64,000 bases of DNA, taken from contig OZ220746.1 in NCBI GenBank assembly GCA_965117025.1, positions 2,790,001 to 2,854,000 on the forward strand. The letters are read 5' to 3'. The stretch is from VXPQ01 sp965117025 (GTDB lineage Bacteria > Bacteroidota > Rhodothermia > Rhodothermales > VXPQ01). A model generated the notes under the pieces. It was not told where the DNA came from, searched no databases, and saw only the letters and a list, made by a program, of their open reading frames with translations. This document shows, in pieces, positions 1 to 10,200 of the stretch (positions are counted from its first letter, which is position 1; the number at the start of each line of letters is the position of its first letter). The translations under genes and the position numbers were made by a program.

Positions 1-2536
1 ATGAGGGATCAGCATAATCTTCGGAAGAACGGGATACAACAACATCCACAGTATTATTGTCACGCATCCAGGTGAAATATTGCCATGATCTATTTCCTTG
101 ACCCGATGAAGATATACCTTTTTGAGCAAGGTTCGATTTTCCTATTCCGTTAGGTAAAGCGCGAATAAAGGCGACCGTAGTAAAATAATACAAGCTATCG
201 GGTTTAGTGGAATCAGTATTATGTAATTCCATTCTTTTTATGTTGATACCCGATCCTCTATCCAAGTTCACATATGATTCTCTAATTGTATCTTCTTGTT
301 CATGAAAATACAGAGTATCTTCGACTGAAAATGGTTGAATAAAGAGCTGGTTATCCGTATCACCCGGAGGTGACTTGTCGTTTGATTTATGAATATTATC
401 CCAACGCAAAGCTTCGAATGTCGAGGGGTTAGAAGCAGTTGGTAATATCGAAGTGTCGTCAGAATTTCCATGATAATACATCTTGAATAGACTGGGCAAA
501 GAACTATTTCTACTAATTGCATTTATATCAATAATATATGGATAGCTGCTATCGTTGATGAATAGTACATTTCTATAATAATCTGCAGTTATCAATCTTA
601 AACCATCATGACTTTTGAGTTTCAATATTATGTTCCCCGAAAGCAGGTCAATACTTCCATGATTTTCACGATATATCTCATTCACATCATGACGGGGTGA
701 CACAATTCGCTGCTGCAAGATGGACAACTGTGACGGACCAATACCGCCATGATTAACCAGCGCTGAATCGGATTCAAGGATCATTACATTGTGATCCGTG
801 TAATTATTCCATGTGCTCCTATACCACGAAGTCGATGGAATAATGCCTGTACGATCTACTTCAGTGAGGGGCCTGTCATAACCCGAATCGATAAGGTATG
901 ACGCGCCGTCCACATAATAGAGCAGTTGCATCTGATCTCCCTGCTCGTGTCCTTCTCCACGTACGGTTGCATCACCGCTCTCGCCGTTTAGCAATACGTA
1001 GTGCTGCCTATTTTCCACCGTTCTTCTTAAAACCACCTCCTGGCGACCACTTTCTCCATCTGTTCTGTCATAATCAAAGTAGTTCCCGAAGATTCCATCG
1101 GGTGGACCAGAGTCAGGCAAGGGGCGACGAGGAATGGCGATTTCGACGGGATATAGCGAAGCCGATAACGATGATTTTACACGTCCAGCAATCTGTGCAT
1201 ATTTTTCTCCAATATCGTTATTTCCGTAAACATTTCTCCAAGCAAGCACACCACTATTATATATTATATGTTTATGGCCATCATCAAGTGGTGGCATCTT
1301 GCCGTCTGGCGTGGAAATATCGGCCAGCCAATGCAGCGGGTTCAAAAACCAGTTCGTATGCCTGAAGGGATCCGAAAACTGATGGGAATGCAAATCCGTA
1401 TCCTGAAGAAACCCGTTTATACGTGCAGCATGCCAGAATGGAATAATCTGACTGAGTGTGAGATGAAAATAATAAGGTCCTTCAGCCCAAAAAAATTTTC
1501 CGTCATCCGACTGATAACGCCAATATCTAAGACGGTCATTTCCTGCTTCTGCCCCTGCGGCCGTGAAAGATCTAGAAATATAATTACGTATTACAATTGT
1601 ATTACTACCTATGCCAATTCCTCTTTGATTACTCTGCCACGTAAGTGCTGCATAGCCAAGCGCCACTTGCATTTTTAAGGGGGCATTCCCGGGTTCTGCA
1701 TGATATCTACTGATTTCAAAAAAAAGAAATCTTTCTTCTTGTTTACGAGATTCCAAAGCAATCATAAATGCCAAATAAGAAGCCCTTAAATGGATTTTGT
1801 CGGATGGGGAAAGAAGCCCTCTTTGCAAAATACTTTCATTATTATATTCGCGTGAATCATAATGCTTGTAGGCATTTTCCAGCGCCAGATAAAAATCCAT
1901 TGCACGAGCGACATTAGTTAACGGCGTTGCCCATTTGACGCCATCATCATCAATGCTCTCTTCCATTTTCCATATGCTCGTCCGGCGGAGAGCCGTACGA
2001 AAACTGTCCACGGCCTGCGTCGCTGACGGAAGCGCCGGGATAAGGGTTGTAGGATCGTAATCGTTATTATCAAGTACATATGCAGCGAGCGCCACAAACC
2101 CTCTCGCCTGTAATTTTTCGGTGTTCTTTCTTACTTGGTCGCTTGATTCAGGAGCCTGAAATGGCTTATTGGCCAAATTTACTATGTTTCCAAAAACCCT
2201 TATCACTTCCTGCTCGGTATCGGCCCCATATGTTTTCTCAAGCACCTGCTTGAGGCCGTACCCTATATCGCAGTTACTGCCACAGTCGAACCCGTTGAGG
2301 GATAGAGAAGGGTGCTTGATTAATGTTTCGGATCCAAAACGATTATTAGCCTCCCAAGGCGGCAGGCAGTCGATGACCACCGTCTGGCTCTGCGCAATCG
2401 CAGGCTGAGCGGCAGAGACCAGCAGGAACAGCAGGAGCGCAGCGCTTCGCCCCGCGATGGCACAGCCGCACCGTACAACGCATACCGCCGCTGCGGGCGC
2501 AAGGAGAGCGTTTCTGATTACAGGGAAGAACTTCAT
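1..2536 (-). CDS. Heparinase II/III-like secreted polysaccharide lyase, partial (C-terminus beyond left edge)
   Basis: The minus strand is open without a stop from the ATG at 2536 to base 1 (845 codons), so the gene continues outside the window. The N-terminus has a long signal peptide ending near PAIAQ (about residue 49). Residues ~150-440 are helix-rich and carry WLADISTPDGKMPPLDDG, like the alpha/alpha toroid of heparinase II/III-like lyases. Around His530 the stretch GEGHEQGDQ...YLIDSGYD resembles the beta-sandwich HxxxD...DxGY signature of that family. It would cleave an acidic polysaccharide in the periplasm or outside the cell; the substrate cannot be told. It lies 20 bp after the giant Ig-like gene with no clear ribosome site, so co-transcription is likely. 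The body of the gene is far AT-richer than its neighbours, which suggests transfer. Family call fairly sure, activity inferred. Confidence 0.72.
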   Translation of the reverse strand, partial: MKFFPVIRNALLAPAAAVCVVRCGCAIAGRSAALLLFLLVSAAQPAIAQSQTVVIDCLPPWEANNRFGSETLIKHPSLSLNGFDCGSNCDIGYGLKQVLEKTYGADTEQEVIRVFGNIVNLANKPFQAPESSDQVRKNTEKLQARGFVALAAYVLDNNDYDPTTLIPALPSATQAVDSFRTALRRTSIWKMEESIDDDGVKWATPLTNVARAMDFYLALENAYKHYDSREYNNESILQRGLLSPSDKIHLRASYLAFMIALESRKQEERFLFFEISRYHAEPGNAPLKMQVALGYAALTWQSNQRGIGIGSNTIVIRNYISRSFTAAGAEAGNDRLRYWRYQSDDGKFFWAEGPYYFHLTLSQIIPFWHAARINGFLQDTDLHSHQFSDPFRHTNWFLNPLHWLADISTPDGKMPPLDDGHKHIIYNSGVLAWRNVYGNNDIGEKYAQIAGRVKSSLSASLYPVEIAIPRRPLPDSGPPDGIFGNYFDYDRTDGESGRQEVVLRRTVENRQHYVLLNGESGDATVRGEGHEQGDQMQLLYYVDGASYLIDSGYDRPLTEVDRTGIIPSTSWYRSTWNNYTDHNVMILESDSALVNHGGIGPSQLSILQQRIVSPRHDVNEIYRENHGSIDLLSGNIILKLKSHDGLRLITADYYRNVLFINDSSYPYIIDINAISRNSSLPSLFKMYYHGNSDDTSILPTASNPSTFEALRWDNIHKSNDKSPPGDTDNQLFIQPFSVEDTLYFHEQEDTIRESYVNLDRGSGINIKRMELHNTDSTKPDSLYYFTTVAFIRALPNGIGKSNLAQKGISSSGQGNRSWQYFTWMRDNNTVDVVVSRSSEDYADPS

Positions 2537-2556
2537 GATTCGGGTACTACAGTTTT

Positions 2557-5500
2557 TTACGGAGCAAAGGAGACCGAGAGCGTGGCCGTGGCGGTGTCGT
2601 TGTCGGCGTCGGTCACCGTCACTTCGAGGTTCGTCGAGCGCGACAGCGTGAGCGAGAGGCTGCTCGCGGTGCCGCCTGAGACCCACTCGGTGCATGGAGG
2701 CGCGGCCCTGTCGCCGGGTCCCTGGTTTGAGCAAAGCACCTCATAGCGCCAACTGTACGTATAGGGCGCCGTGCCTCCGCTCACGTCCGCTGTCCACTCA
2801 CGGCTTATCCCGAGGCCGACCAACGACGGTCCGCTGATCGAGACGCTAAGTTCCGCCCCGGCGCTGACCGTCACAGCGACGGACTGTATGGCGCTGGCCC
2901 GGGACGGATCTCTCGCTACCACCGTTATGTTCGCGTTGCCTGCCGCGATGGGCTCAATCGTAAGCGTCGAACCCGAGGAGATGTCTGCCGTCGCTATGCT
3001 GCTGCTCGACGAGGAGGCCGTGTAGGTCAGGTTATCGCCATCGGGGTCGGAGCAGTAGCTGGCCAGATTGAATGTGGCTGCCGAGCCGCCTGCGGTGAGC
3101 GTCTGGTCCGCGATATCGCTGCACTCAGGCGTCCCGTTGGGCCTCGGAAGAACCGTCACAGTGAACGATGTCGATACGTTGTCTTCGCCGTCGCTCGCCG
3201 TCACCGTCACCGAGGCGTTGCCCGTCGAGGCGCCCGTGATCGTGAGGTTTGATCCCGACATGCTCGCGGTCACGCGGCTCGTGTTCGATGAGGAGGCCGA
3301 CCAGGTAAGGTTATCGCCATCGGGATCGGAGAAGTACGACGATACGCCGAAACTCGATGACGGCGAGGTTCCCAGCGTCAACTTGCGTGCGGGCATCGTG
3401 CTTGCTGTGGGTCCGCGGTTGGGAATCGTCACGTCGAACGACAGCGTTGCGGTTGCCCCGTCCGGATCCTCTGCCGTGACGGTCACCGTAGCGCTGCCCT
3501 TTGCGCGAGGCGTGACCGTGAGCGTCGAGCCCGAGACGCTTGCCCTCGCCACGCTGGTGTTCGACGAGGAGACCGAGTAGGTAAGGGTAGCATTTTCAGG
3601 GTCCGAGCAATAGCTGTTCAGATTGAACGTGGCTGCCGAGCCGCCTGCGGTGAGCGTCCGGTCCGAGATGTCATTGCACTCCGGATCATTGTTGGTTGTC
3701 GGCGGCGGCGGCGGCGGCGGCGGCGGAGGAGGAGGAGGAGGAGGAGGAGGGACCGAGCTGTTCACCGTCACGGTGAAGACCTGCTCGGCGCTCTGTCCGT
3801 TGAGCGTCGCGGTCACCGTTATGGTCGCCGTACCTGCCGCGACCGGGCTGATCGTAAGCGTTGACGTCGACATGCTCGCGGTCACGATGGCGGTGTTCGA
3901 CGAGGAGGCCGAGTAGGTCAGTATATCGTCCACGTTCGGGCCCCTGAAATACTGTGACACGCTGAAGCTCGACGAAGAGCCGCCTTCGGTCAGCGTCCGG
4001 TTCGATATCGTTCCGACCGCTGTCGGGCCTGGCGCAGGCTGCGTGACGGTCAATTGAATGCGCTTCGTCACCGAGGCCTGGGGATTGGCCGAGTCGCTGA
4101 CGATCAACCGAATTTGTACAGAGCTCTCCGTCGTCGTTATCGTCCTCGTATAACTGCTTCCGGAGCCCTGGCCTGTCCATTGCCACTCGCACGGCTCGGC
4201 CCGAATCAGGTCCTCATTGAGGCACTGCGTCGCATAGCTCCAGCTGTACGTATACGGAGTCGTACCTCCCGTGACCGTAGATCCCCATGTGTATTGCGTG
4301 CCCGACTCGATAGATGTCAGATTATCGCCCGTGATCAAGGCTGTAAGGCCTGGCGGGGGGTCTTCAACCGTCACGGCGAACTCTTGCGCGGGGCTGCTCA
4401 AGCCGCCCGGATCCGTCGCGGTCACCGTGACCGTCTCCGCCGTCGCATTCACTTGCTTCGCCTCAAGCGTAAGCGTACTGCCTGAAACGCTCACGCCCAC
4501 GGTATCGTCGCTCGACGAAGAGGCCTCGTAGGTCAGGCTGTTGCCGTTGGGATCCGTGAAGAAGCGCGCCACGGAGAAACTCACGTCGGGATGACCGAGG
4601 ATAATCGTCCGACCAGCTATCGTACCCACGGTATCGGGAGCGTGATTGACCGACACGATGACCGAGTCCATTACAGAGGAAGCGGTGGGCATCGCGCTGT
4701 CGGTTACCGTCACGCGAACGCCCGCATAACTCTCCGCCGTCGTGATCGTCCGCGTCAGCGTGCTGCTCTGGCTACCTGCACTTATCCATTGCCAGGCGCA
4801 AGGCTCCTCTTGCGGTGCGCGAACAAGGTCGCCGTCCGTACACTGCGTCGCATAGTGCCAAAGGTACGTATAGGTCGGAGCGCCGCCGGTGGCCTCCGCC
4901 CCCCAGGTGTTCTCTTCGCCCGAATTGATCGTCGTCATCGGCCCCGATGTGATATCTACCGAGAGAGGCGGCGGCGTGTTGTTCACCTCCACGGTGAAGA
5001 CCTGCTCGGCGCTCTGTCCGTTGAGCGTCGCGGTCACCGTTATGGTCGCCGTACCTGCCGCGACCGGGCTGATCGTAAGCGTTGACGTCGACATGCTCGC
5101 GGTCACGATGGCGGTGTTCGACGAGGAGGCCGAGTAGGTCACGCCCGCAGGGCTGAAATACTGTGACACGCTGAAACTCGACGACGAGCCGCCTTCGGTC
5201 AGCGTCCGGTTCGATATCGTTCCGACCGCTGTCGGGCCTGGCGCAGGCTGCGTGACGGTCAATTGAATGCGCTTCGTCACCGAGGCCTGGGGATTGGCCG
5301 AGTCGCTGACGATCAACCGAATTTGTACAGAGCTCTCCGTCGTCGTTATCGTTCTCGTATAACTGCTTCCGGAGCCCTGGCCTGTCCATTGCCACTCGCA
5401 CGGCTCGGCCCGAATCAGGTCCTCATTGAGGCACTGCGTCGCATAGCTCCAGCTGTACGTGTAGGATTCAACGCCGCCGGTGGCCTCGGCCTCCCAGGTG

Positions 5501-6879
5501 TTCTCTTCGCCCGAATTGATCGTCGTCATCGGGCCCGACGTGATATCTACCGAGAGAGGCGGCGGCGTGTTGTTTACCGTCACGGTGAAGACTTGCGTGG
5601 TGTCTGCGCCGCTCGGATCCATCGCGGTCACCGTCAGGCTGCCTGAGCCCACAGACACGGGCGTAAGCGTCAGCGTGCTGTCGTCCTGAGGTATGGTTGC
5701 CGTTACAATGTTCAGGGCCGACACCGTGTAGGTCAGCTCGTCGTCATCGGGGTCCTCGAAATAATCCGATACGTCCAGGCTCACGGACGAGCCGCCTAAT
5801 GTAAGCGTCGTGTCCGGGATCGCGCCTACGGGATTCGGAGGACGGTTCTCCTCTACCGCCGGCTCGACCGTCACATAGAAATATTGTTGCGGTATTTCGG
5901 TAATCGGAATCTCGTATGCAAGCACGGTTATCTGGGCCCTGCCCGCCGACAAACCGGTAATCGTCAACGTGCTATCGGAGATGTTTGCGCTCGCCAGACG
6001 TCGATTACGACCCGGCGAAACACCCACGTAGTGCAGCGGATCGCCATCGAGATCCTCGAAATACGGCGATACATGGAAAACAAGAGAAGCGCCAACGGCT
6101 ACTGTCGTATCGGGGATCGTACCTACGGGCATCGGGACGCTGTTCGCAATCGTCGTCTGAAAGACCTGCGTGGTGTCCTCGTTGCTTGGATCCGTCGCCG
6201 TCACTGTAACCGTCGCCGTACCCTTTGAAACCGCCGTAAGCGTCAGCGTGCTGTCGGTAATGCTTGCCCCTACGACGCCCGTGGTCGACAAACTAGGCGT
6301 GTAAGTCAGATTGTCACCGTCAGGATCACTGAAATAAGGCGATACGAAAAAACTGATCGGGGAAGTCTTCTGCGTAAACGTCGTGTCCGCAATCGTACCT
6401 TCCGGCACAGGTGGACTGTTCGATGTCGATGTCACAAAGGTGGCGTCATCGGCGACGATCACCGTCACCGTCTGCGTGGCGCTCGTGCCGTTCGCCGAAG
6501 CGGTCACACGCACGGTCGCCGTGTTCGCCGACACCGCGTTGATCTTCAGCATGCTGCCGCACATCTCGTCCACGCTCGCCACGCCCGGGTTCATCGACAC
6601 CGCCGAGTAGCTCAGTGCGCTGCCGCTCGTCTCTCTGAAGTAGGAGCGGACGCTGAAACGAACGAACGAGTCGCCCCCGGATATGGTCTTGGTGGGAATA
6701 GGGCCTGTGCTATCGGGAAGAGCCTCCGAAAAGAACCGCCAGGATAAGGATGTCTCGATATCGTCCGCAGCCGCCGGGCTGCACTTTTCTGCGCGGGCCG
6801 AAGCGCCATTGAAATGCATTGCACCCAGCGCAAACGCCAGAACCAGCGCATACCGCGCCGCCGTCGTATACATGTCCAT
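2557..6879 (-). CDS. Giant secreted protein with 14 Ig/cadherin/PKD-like domains
   Basis: A 1440-residue protein with a signal peptide (residues 1-30, cut after ASARA). By eye it has ten cadherin-like domains of about 90 residues (pattern VGTI.D.TLT.GGS...YFSDPDGD.LTY...STLTI.PVAAGTATVTVTA) and four PKD/Ig-like domains with a conserved Cys pair (YATQC...EPC). A run of about 17 prolines separates domains 10 and 11. Some domains are nearly identical at the DNA level. Bacterial proteins of this kind are usually surface adhesins or matrix scaffolds; there is no catalytic motif, no transmembrane anchor and no recognisable C-terminal sorting domain, since the protein ends inside a beta-sandwich. 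It precedes the lyase-like gene in the same direction, so a role in polysaccharide capture is possible but inferred. Confidence 0.8.
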   Translation of the reverse strand: MDMYTTAARYALVLAFALGAMHFNGASARAEKCSPAAADDIETSLSWRFFSEALPDSTGPIPTKTISGGDSFVRFSVRSYFRETSGSALSYSAVSMNPGVASVDEMCGSMLKINAVSANTATVRVTASANGTSATQTVTVIVADDATFVTSTSNSPPVPEGTIADTTFTQKTSPISFFVSPYFSDPDGDNLTYTPSLSTTGVVGASITDSTLTLTAVSKGTATVTVTATDPSNEDTTQVFQTTIANSVPMPVGTIPDTTVAVGASLVFHVSPYFEDLDGDPLHYVGVSPGRNRRLASANISDSTLTITGLSAGRAQITVLAYEIPITEIPQQYFYVTVEPAVEENRPPNPVGAIPDTTLTLGGSSVSLDVSDYFEDPDDDELTYTVSALNIVTATIPQDDSTLTLTPVSVGSGSLTVTAMDPSGADTTQVFTVTVNNTPPPLSVDITSGPMTTINSGEENTWEAEATGGVESYTYSWSYATQCLNEDLIRAEPCEWQWTGQGSGSSYTRTITTTESSVQIRLIVSDSANPQASVTKRIQLTVTQPAPGPTAVGTISNRTLTEGGSSSSFSVSQYFSPAGVTYSASSSNTAIVTASMSTSTLTISPVAAGTATITVTATLNGQSAEQVFTVEVNNTPPPLSVDITSGPMTTINSGEENTWGAEATGGAPTYTYLWHYATQCTDGDLVRAPQEEPCAWQWISAGSQSSTLTRTITTAESYAGVRVTVTDSAMPTASSVMDSVIVSVNHAPDTVGTIAGRTIILGHPDVSFSVARFFTDPNGNSLTYEASSSSDDTVGVSVSGSTLTLEAKQVNATAETVTVTATDPGGLSSPAQEFAVTVEDPPPGLTALITGDNLTSIESGTQYTWGSTVTGGTTPYTYSWSYATQCLNEDLIRAEPCEWQWTGQGSGSSYTRTITTTESSVQIRLIVSDSANPQASVTKRIQLTVTQPAPGPTAVGTISNRTLTEGGSSSSFSVSQYFRGPNVDDILTYSASSSNTAIVTASMSTSTLTISPVAAGTATITVTATLNGQSAEQVFTVTVNSSVPPPPPPPPPPPPPPPPPTTNNDPECNDISDRTLTAGGSAATFNLNSYCSDPENATLTYSVSSSNTSVARASVSGSTLTVTPRAKGSATVTVTAEDPDGATATLSFDVTIPNRGPTASTMPARKLTLGTSPSSSFGVSSYFSDPDGDNLTWSASSSNTSRVTASMSGSNLTITGASTGNASVTVTASDGEDNVSTSFTVTVLPRPNGTPECSDIADQTLTAGGSAATFNLASYCSDPDGDNLTYTASSSSSSIATADISSGSTLTIEPIAAGNANITVVARDPSRASAIQSVAVTVSAGAELSVSISGPSLVGLGISREWTADVSGGTAPYTYSWRYEVLCSNQGPGDRAAPPCTEWVSGGTASSLSLTLSRSTNLEVTVTDADNDTATATLSVSFAP
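3701..3751. repeat. GGC/GGA trinucleotide microsatellite encoding poly-proline
   Basis: About eight GGC units followed by about eight GGA units on the plus strand, read as CCT/CCG proline codons on the minus strand inside the giant Ig-like gene. The reading frame stays open through the tract. Such tracts change length by slippage, here in steps of one proline. Confidence 0.9.
3770..4250 (-). repeat. Intragenic duplicated block, copy 1
   Basis: Bases 3770-3920 recur at 4991-5141 with no difference seen by eye, and 3952-4250 recur at 5161-5459 with only about three differences. Between them copy 1 has an extra 18 bp (GPNVDDIL in place of PAGV). The block encodes one cadherin-like domain plus one PKD-like domain of the giant Ig-like protein. 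Confidence 0.88.
4991..5459 (-). repeat. Intragenic duplicated block, copy 2
   Basis: Second copy of the block at 3770-4250. A further pair of ~80-bp near-identical segments lies at about 4902-4983 and 5493-5574 (encoding the SVDITSGPMTTINSGEENTW region), so this part of the gene has been duplicated more than once. Confidence 0.88.
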
Positions 6880-7294
6880 GTTTCTAAAAAACTATGTGGT
6901 TGACCGGCGTGTAATCAGGCGTTTTTGCGCCGAGGCCTGAAGCGGGTGCGCTGAATCTGCGGCGAACTGCAAAATGAATCATTCTGTTGGCGGCCGGGAG
7001 AAGGCCGATAAACTTGAGAATCGCTGTACAGCGTACAACTTCGTCAATGTGCAGCAATATTGCCATGAGTATTTCATGATTAAACAGTATATAACATGTT
7101 TTTATCGTGAACTTCTATGCGAATTGCTAAAAGATTTCTCATTTCCCTGCTTGCGCTGCCGCTTCGGCCTGCAATTCCCCCGCTCGCCCGCCCGCGCGGA
7201 AACTCCGGGAATATCCCGCGTATTTATCCACATGGCTTGAAGACGACGTTCCCGATGCGTTCTTTCAAATCGGAACCGGGACACAGCAAACATC
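6880..7294. other. Divergent intergenic region between the Ig-like gene and dnaE
   Basis: 415 bp with no convincing gene: the open frames in it have no recognisable protein features. The middle (about 7040-7140) is AT-rich and contains TATATAAC at 7088-7095, a possible -10 region. It should hold the promoters for the two divergent transcription units. Confidence 0.5.
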
Positions 7295-10200
7295 ATGTGC
7301 GATTTCAACCACCTGCATTGCCATACCAGGTTCTCGTTACTCGACGGGGCCGCGAACATGAAAATCCTCGCTAAAAAAGCGAAGGAACTGGGCATGGCGG
7401 GCGTGGCCATCACCGATCACGGCAATCTCTACGGGGTCCCCGAGTTCTACAAGGAAGTCCAGGAAGCCGGCGTAAAGCCCATCATCGGATGCGAGTTCTA
7501 CCTGGCGCCCTCCGGCATGCAGGACAAGACCGACCGGACCCGTTACCATCAGGTGCTCCTTGCAAAAAACAAGGAAGGCTACCATAATCTCAGCAAACTG
7601 TCCTCTCTCTCCTTTACGCAAGGCTATTATTACAAGCCGCGTATCGACAAGGAAATACTGCGCACATACAGCGGAGGGCTCATCGCCACCACCTGCTGCC
7701 TTCAGGGAGAGGTTCCGCACGCCATCCTCGCGCATGGCGAGGAAAAGGCGCGCGCCGTGTTCGAGGAATGGCTCGACATTTTCGGGGAGGATTATTACAT
7801 CGAGATTCAGGATCACGGCCTCGAGAAGCAAAAACGCTGCAATGCCGTCCTTCTGCGCTGGGCGAAGGAATACGGCGTATCCGCCGTCGCCACGAATGAC
7901 GTCCACTACATCCGACAGGAAGACGCGGAAGCGCAGGATGTACTCCTGTGCCTCCAGACAAGAAAAGACTTTCTCGATCCCGACCGGCTGCGCTTCGAAA
8001 ACGACCAATTCTTCTTCAAATCCGCCGAAGAAATGCGGGCGGCGCTCAAGGATCTCGACCCGGTCACGCGCGATGCGGCGCTCGACACCACGCGTGAGAT
8101 CGTGGACAAGTGTACGGTGGATCTGCCGAAGATCGACATGCTCATGCCGTACTATCCCATCCCTGAGAAATTCGGCGGCGACATGGATGCCTGCCTGCGC
8201 AGCATGGTCATGGAGCGGGCCGGGGAGCGGTACCCGGAAATCAGCCAGGACATTGCCGAGCGGCTCGACCATGAACTCGGGATCATCCGGGATATGGGCT
8301 ATGCCGGCTACTTCCTTATCGTGCAGGATATCACGACCGCCGCCCGACAACTCGGAGTGCACGTAGGACCGGGCCGGGGATCGGCGGCGGGAAGCGCCGT
8401 GGCGTATGCCCTTGGCATTACGAATATCGACCCCTTCAGGTACGACCTTATCTTCGAGCGTTTTCTGAATCCGGAACGTATCTCGATGCCGGACATCGAC
8501 ATCGATTTTGACGACCGGGGGCGATCGAAAGTACTCGATTATATCGTGGACAAATATGGTCGCGAGAATGTGTGTCAGATCGTCACCTTCGGAACCATGG
8601 GCGCGCGCTCGGTAATCCGGGACGTTGCCCGTGTCCTCAATATCCCCCTGAACGAGGCCGACCGCATTGCGAAAATGATCCCGGAAGCGGTGGGCATGAC
8701 GCTCGAAAAAGCCTGTAAGGAGGCCCCGGATTTTCGAGCGCTCAAGCAACACGAGGATCCCGATATCCGCAACCTGATGCATTATGCGGAGGTGCTGGAA
8801 GGTTCGCCCCGCCATACGGGCGTGCATGCCGCGGGCGTCATCATTGCACCCGGCGATGTCAGCGAGTACGTGCCTGTAGCGGTATCCCGTAGTCAAAAAG
8901 AACAAATCGTCACGACGCAGTACGACGGCAACAAGGTCGAGCATTTCGGACTCCTGAAAATGGACATCCTTGGCCTCAAAACGCTCACCATCCTGAACGA
9001 CGCGCTGCAAATCATCGAGGAGGAATGCGGCGAACGTATCCGGCTGGAGGATATTCCGCTGGACGATCCAAAAACCTTCGAGCTGTTCCAGCAAGGCGAC
9101 ACCGCCGCCATCTTCCAGTTCGAATCCTCCGGCATGAGAGAATGGCTGCGCAGCCTGAAGCCGACCCGGCTTGAGGATATCATTGCGATGAACGCCCTCT
9201 ACCGGCCGGGTCCGATGGACCTCATTCCAAGCTTCATTGCACGTAAACACGGCAGGGAAACCATCGAGTATCCGCACGAGATGCTCGAGCCCGTCCTGAA
9301 GCCCACTTACGGGCTGCCCGTATATCAGGAACAGGTGATGCAGATAGCGCAGGTCATGGGCGGGTATTCGCTTGGCGGCGCAGATATCCTGCGGCGCGCG
9401 ATGGGCAAAAAGAAGAAGGCGGAAATGGACAAGCAGCGCAGCATTTTCGTCGAGGGCGCAGTGGCGCGGGACGTTGCGGAAAAAACCGCCCACGAGGTGT
9501 TCGATATGATGGCGAAATTTGCAGGCTACGGCTTCAACAAAAGCCATAGCGCGGCCTATTCCGTCCTGGCCTGTCAGGCCGCCTGGATCAAGGCGCACTA
9601 CCCCGCCGCCTTCATGGCCGCCACCCTGACCAGCGAGCAGAACGACACGAAAAAGCTGTCGGGCATGCTGCAGGAAGCCAAACACATGGGCCTGGAAATC
9701 CTGCCCCCCTCCATCCACCGCAGCCGCAAACATTTTACCGTGTCCGGGGGCAGCATCTGCTTTGGACTCGGAGCCATCAAGGGGGCGGGCTCCGCCGCCG
9801 TCGACCATATCGTCGAGATGCGCGAGGAGCACGGCCCCTTTCGGGATTTCTTCGGCATGGTGCGGGAACTGGATCCGCACATCGTGAACAAAAAGGCGCT
9901 GGAGAGCCTTGTGCGGGCCGGCGCCCTCGACGAACTCGAAGGACATCGCGCCCAACTGTTCGAAGCGATCGATCTTGTGGTCCGGTATGCGAAACAGGTG
10001 CATGGAGACCGTGCGGCCGGGCAAAGCAACCTGTTCGGAACCGACACCGGAAACGAAACCCAGACCCCGGCTCTTCCCCCTGCGGATCGATGGAAACGCT
10101 TTCGTATTCTGAAGGAAGAGCGGGAATTGCTGGGATTTTATGTATCCGGACACCCGCTCGAAGAATTCGGACCGGAAGCACGAGCTTTTGCGACCGCGAG

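Noticed and set aside
6974..7240. Small open frame upstream of dnaE
   Set aside because: No signal peptide, motif or ribosome site; the composition matches intergenic DNA and other frames overlap it equally well.
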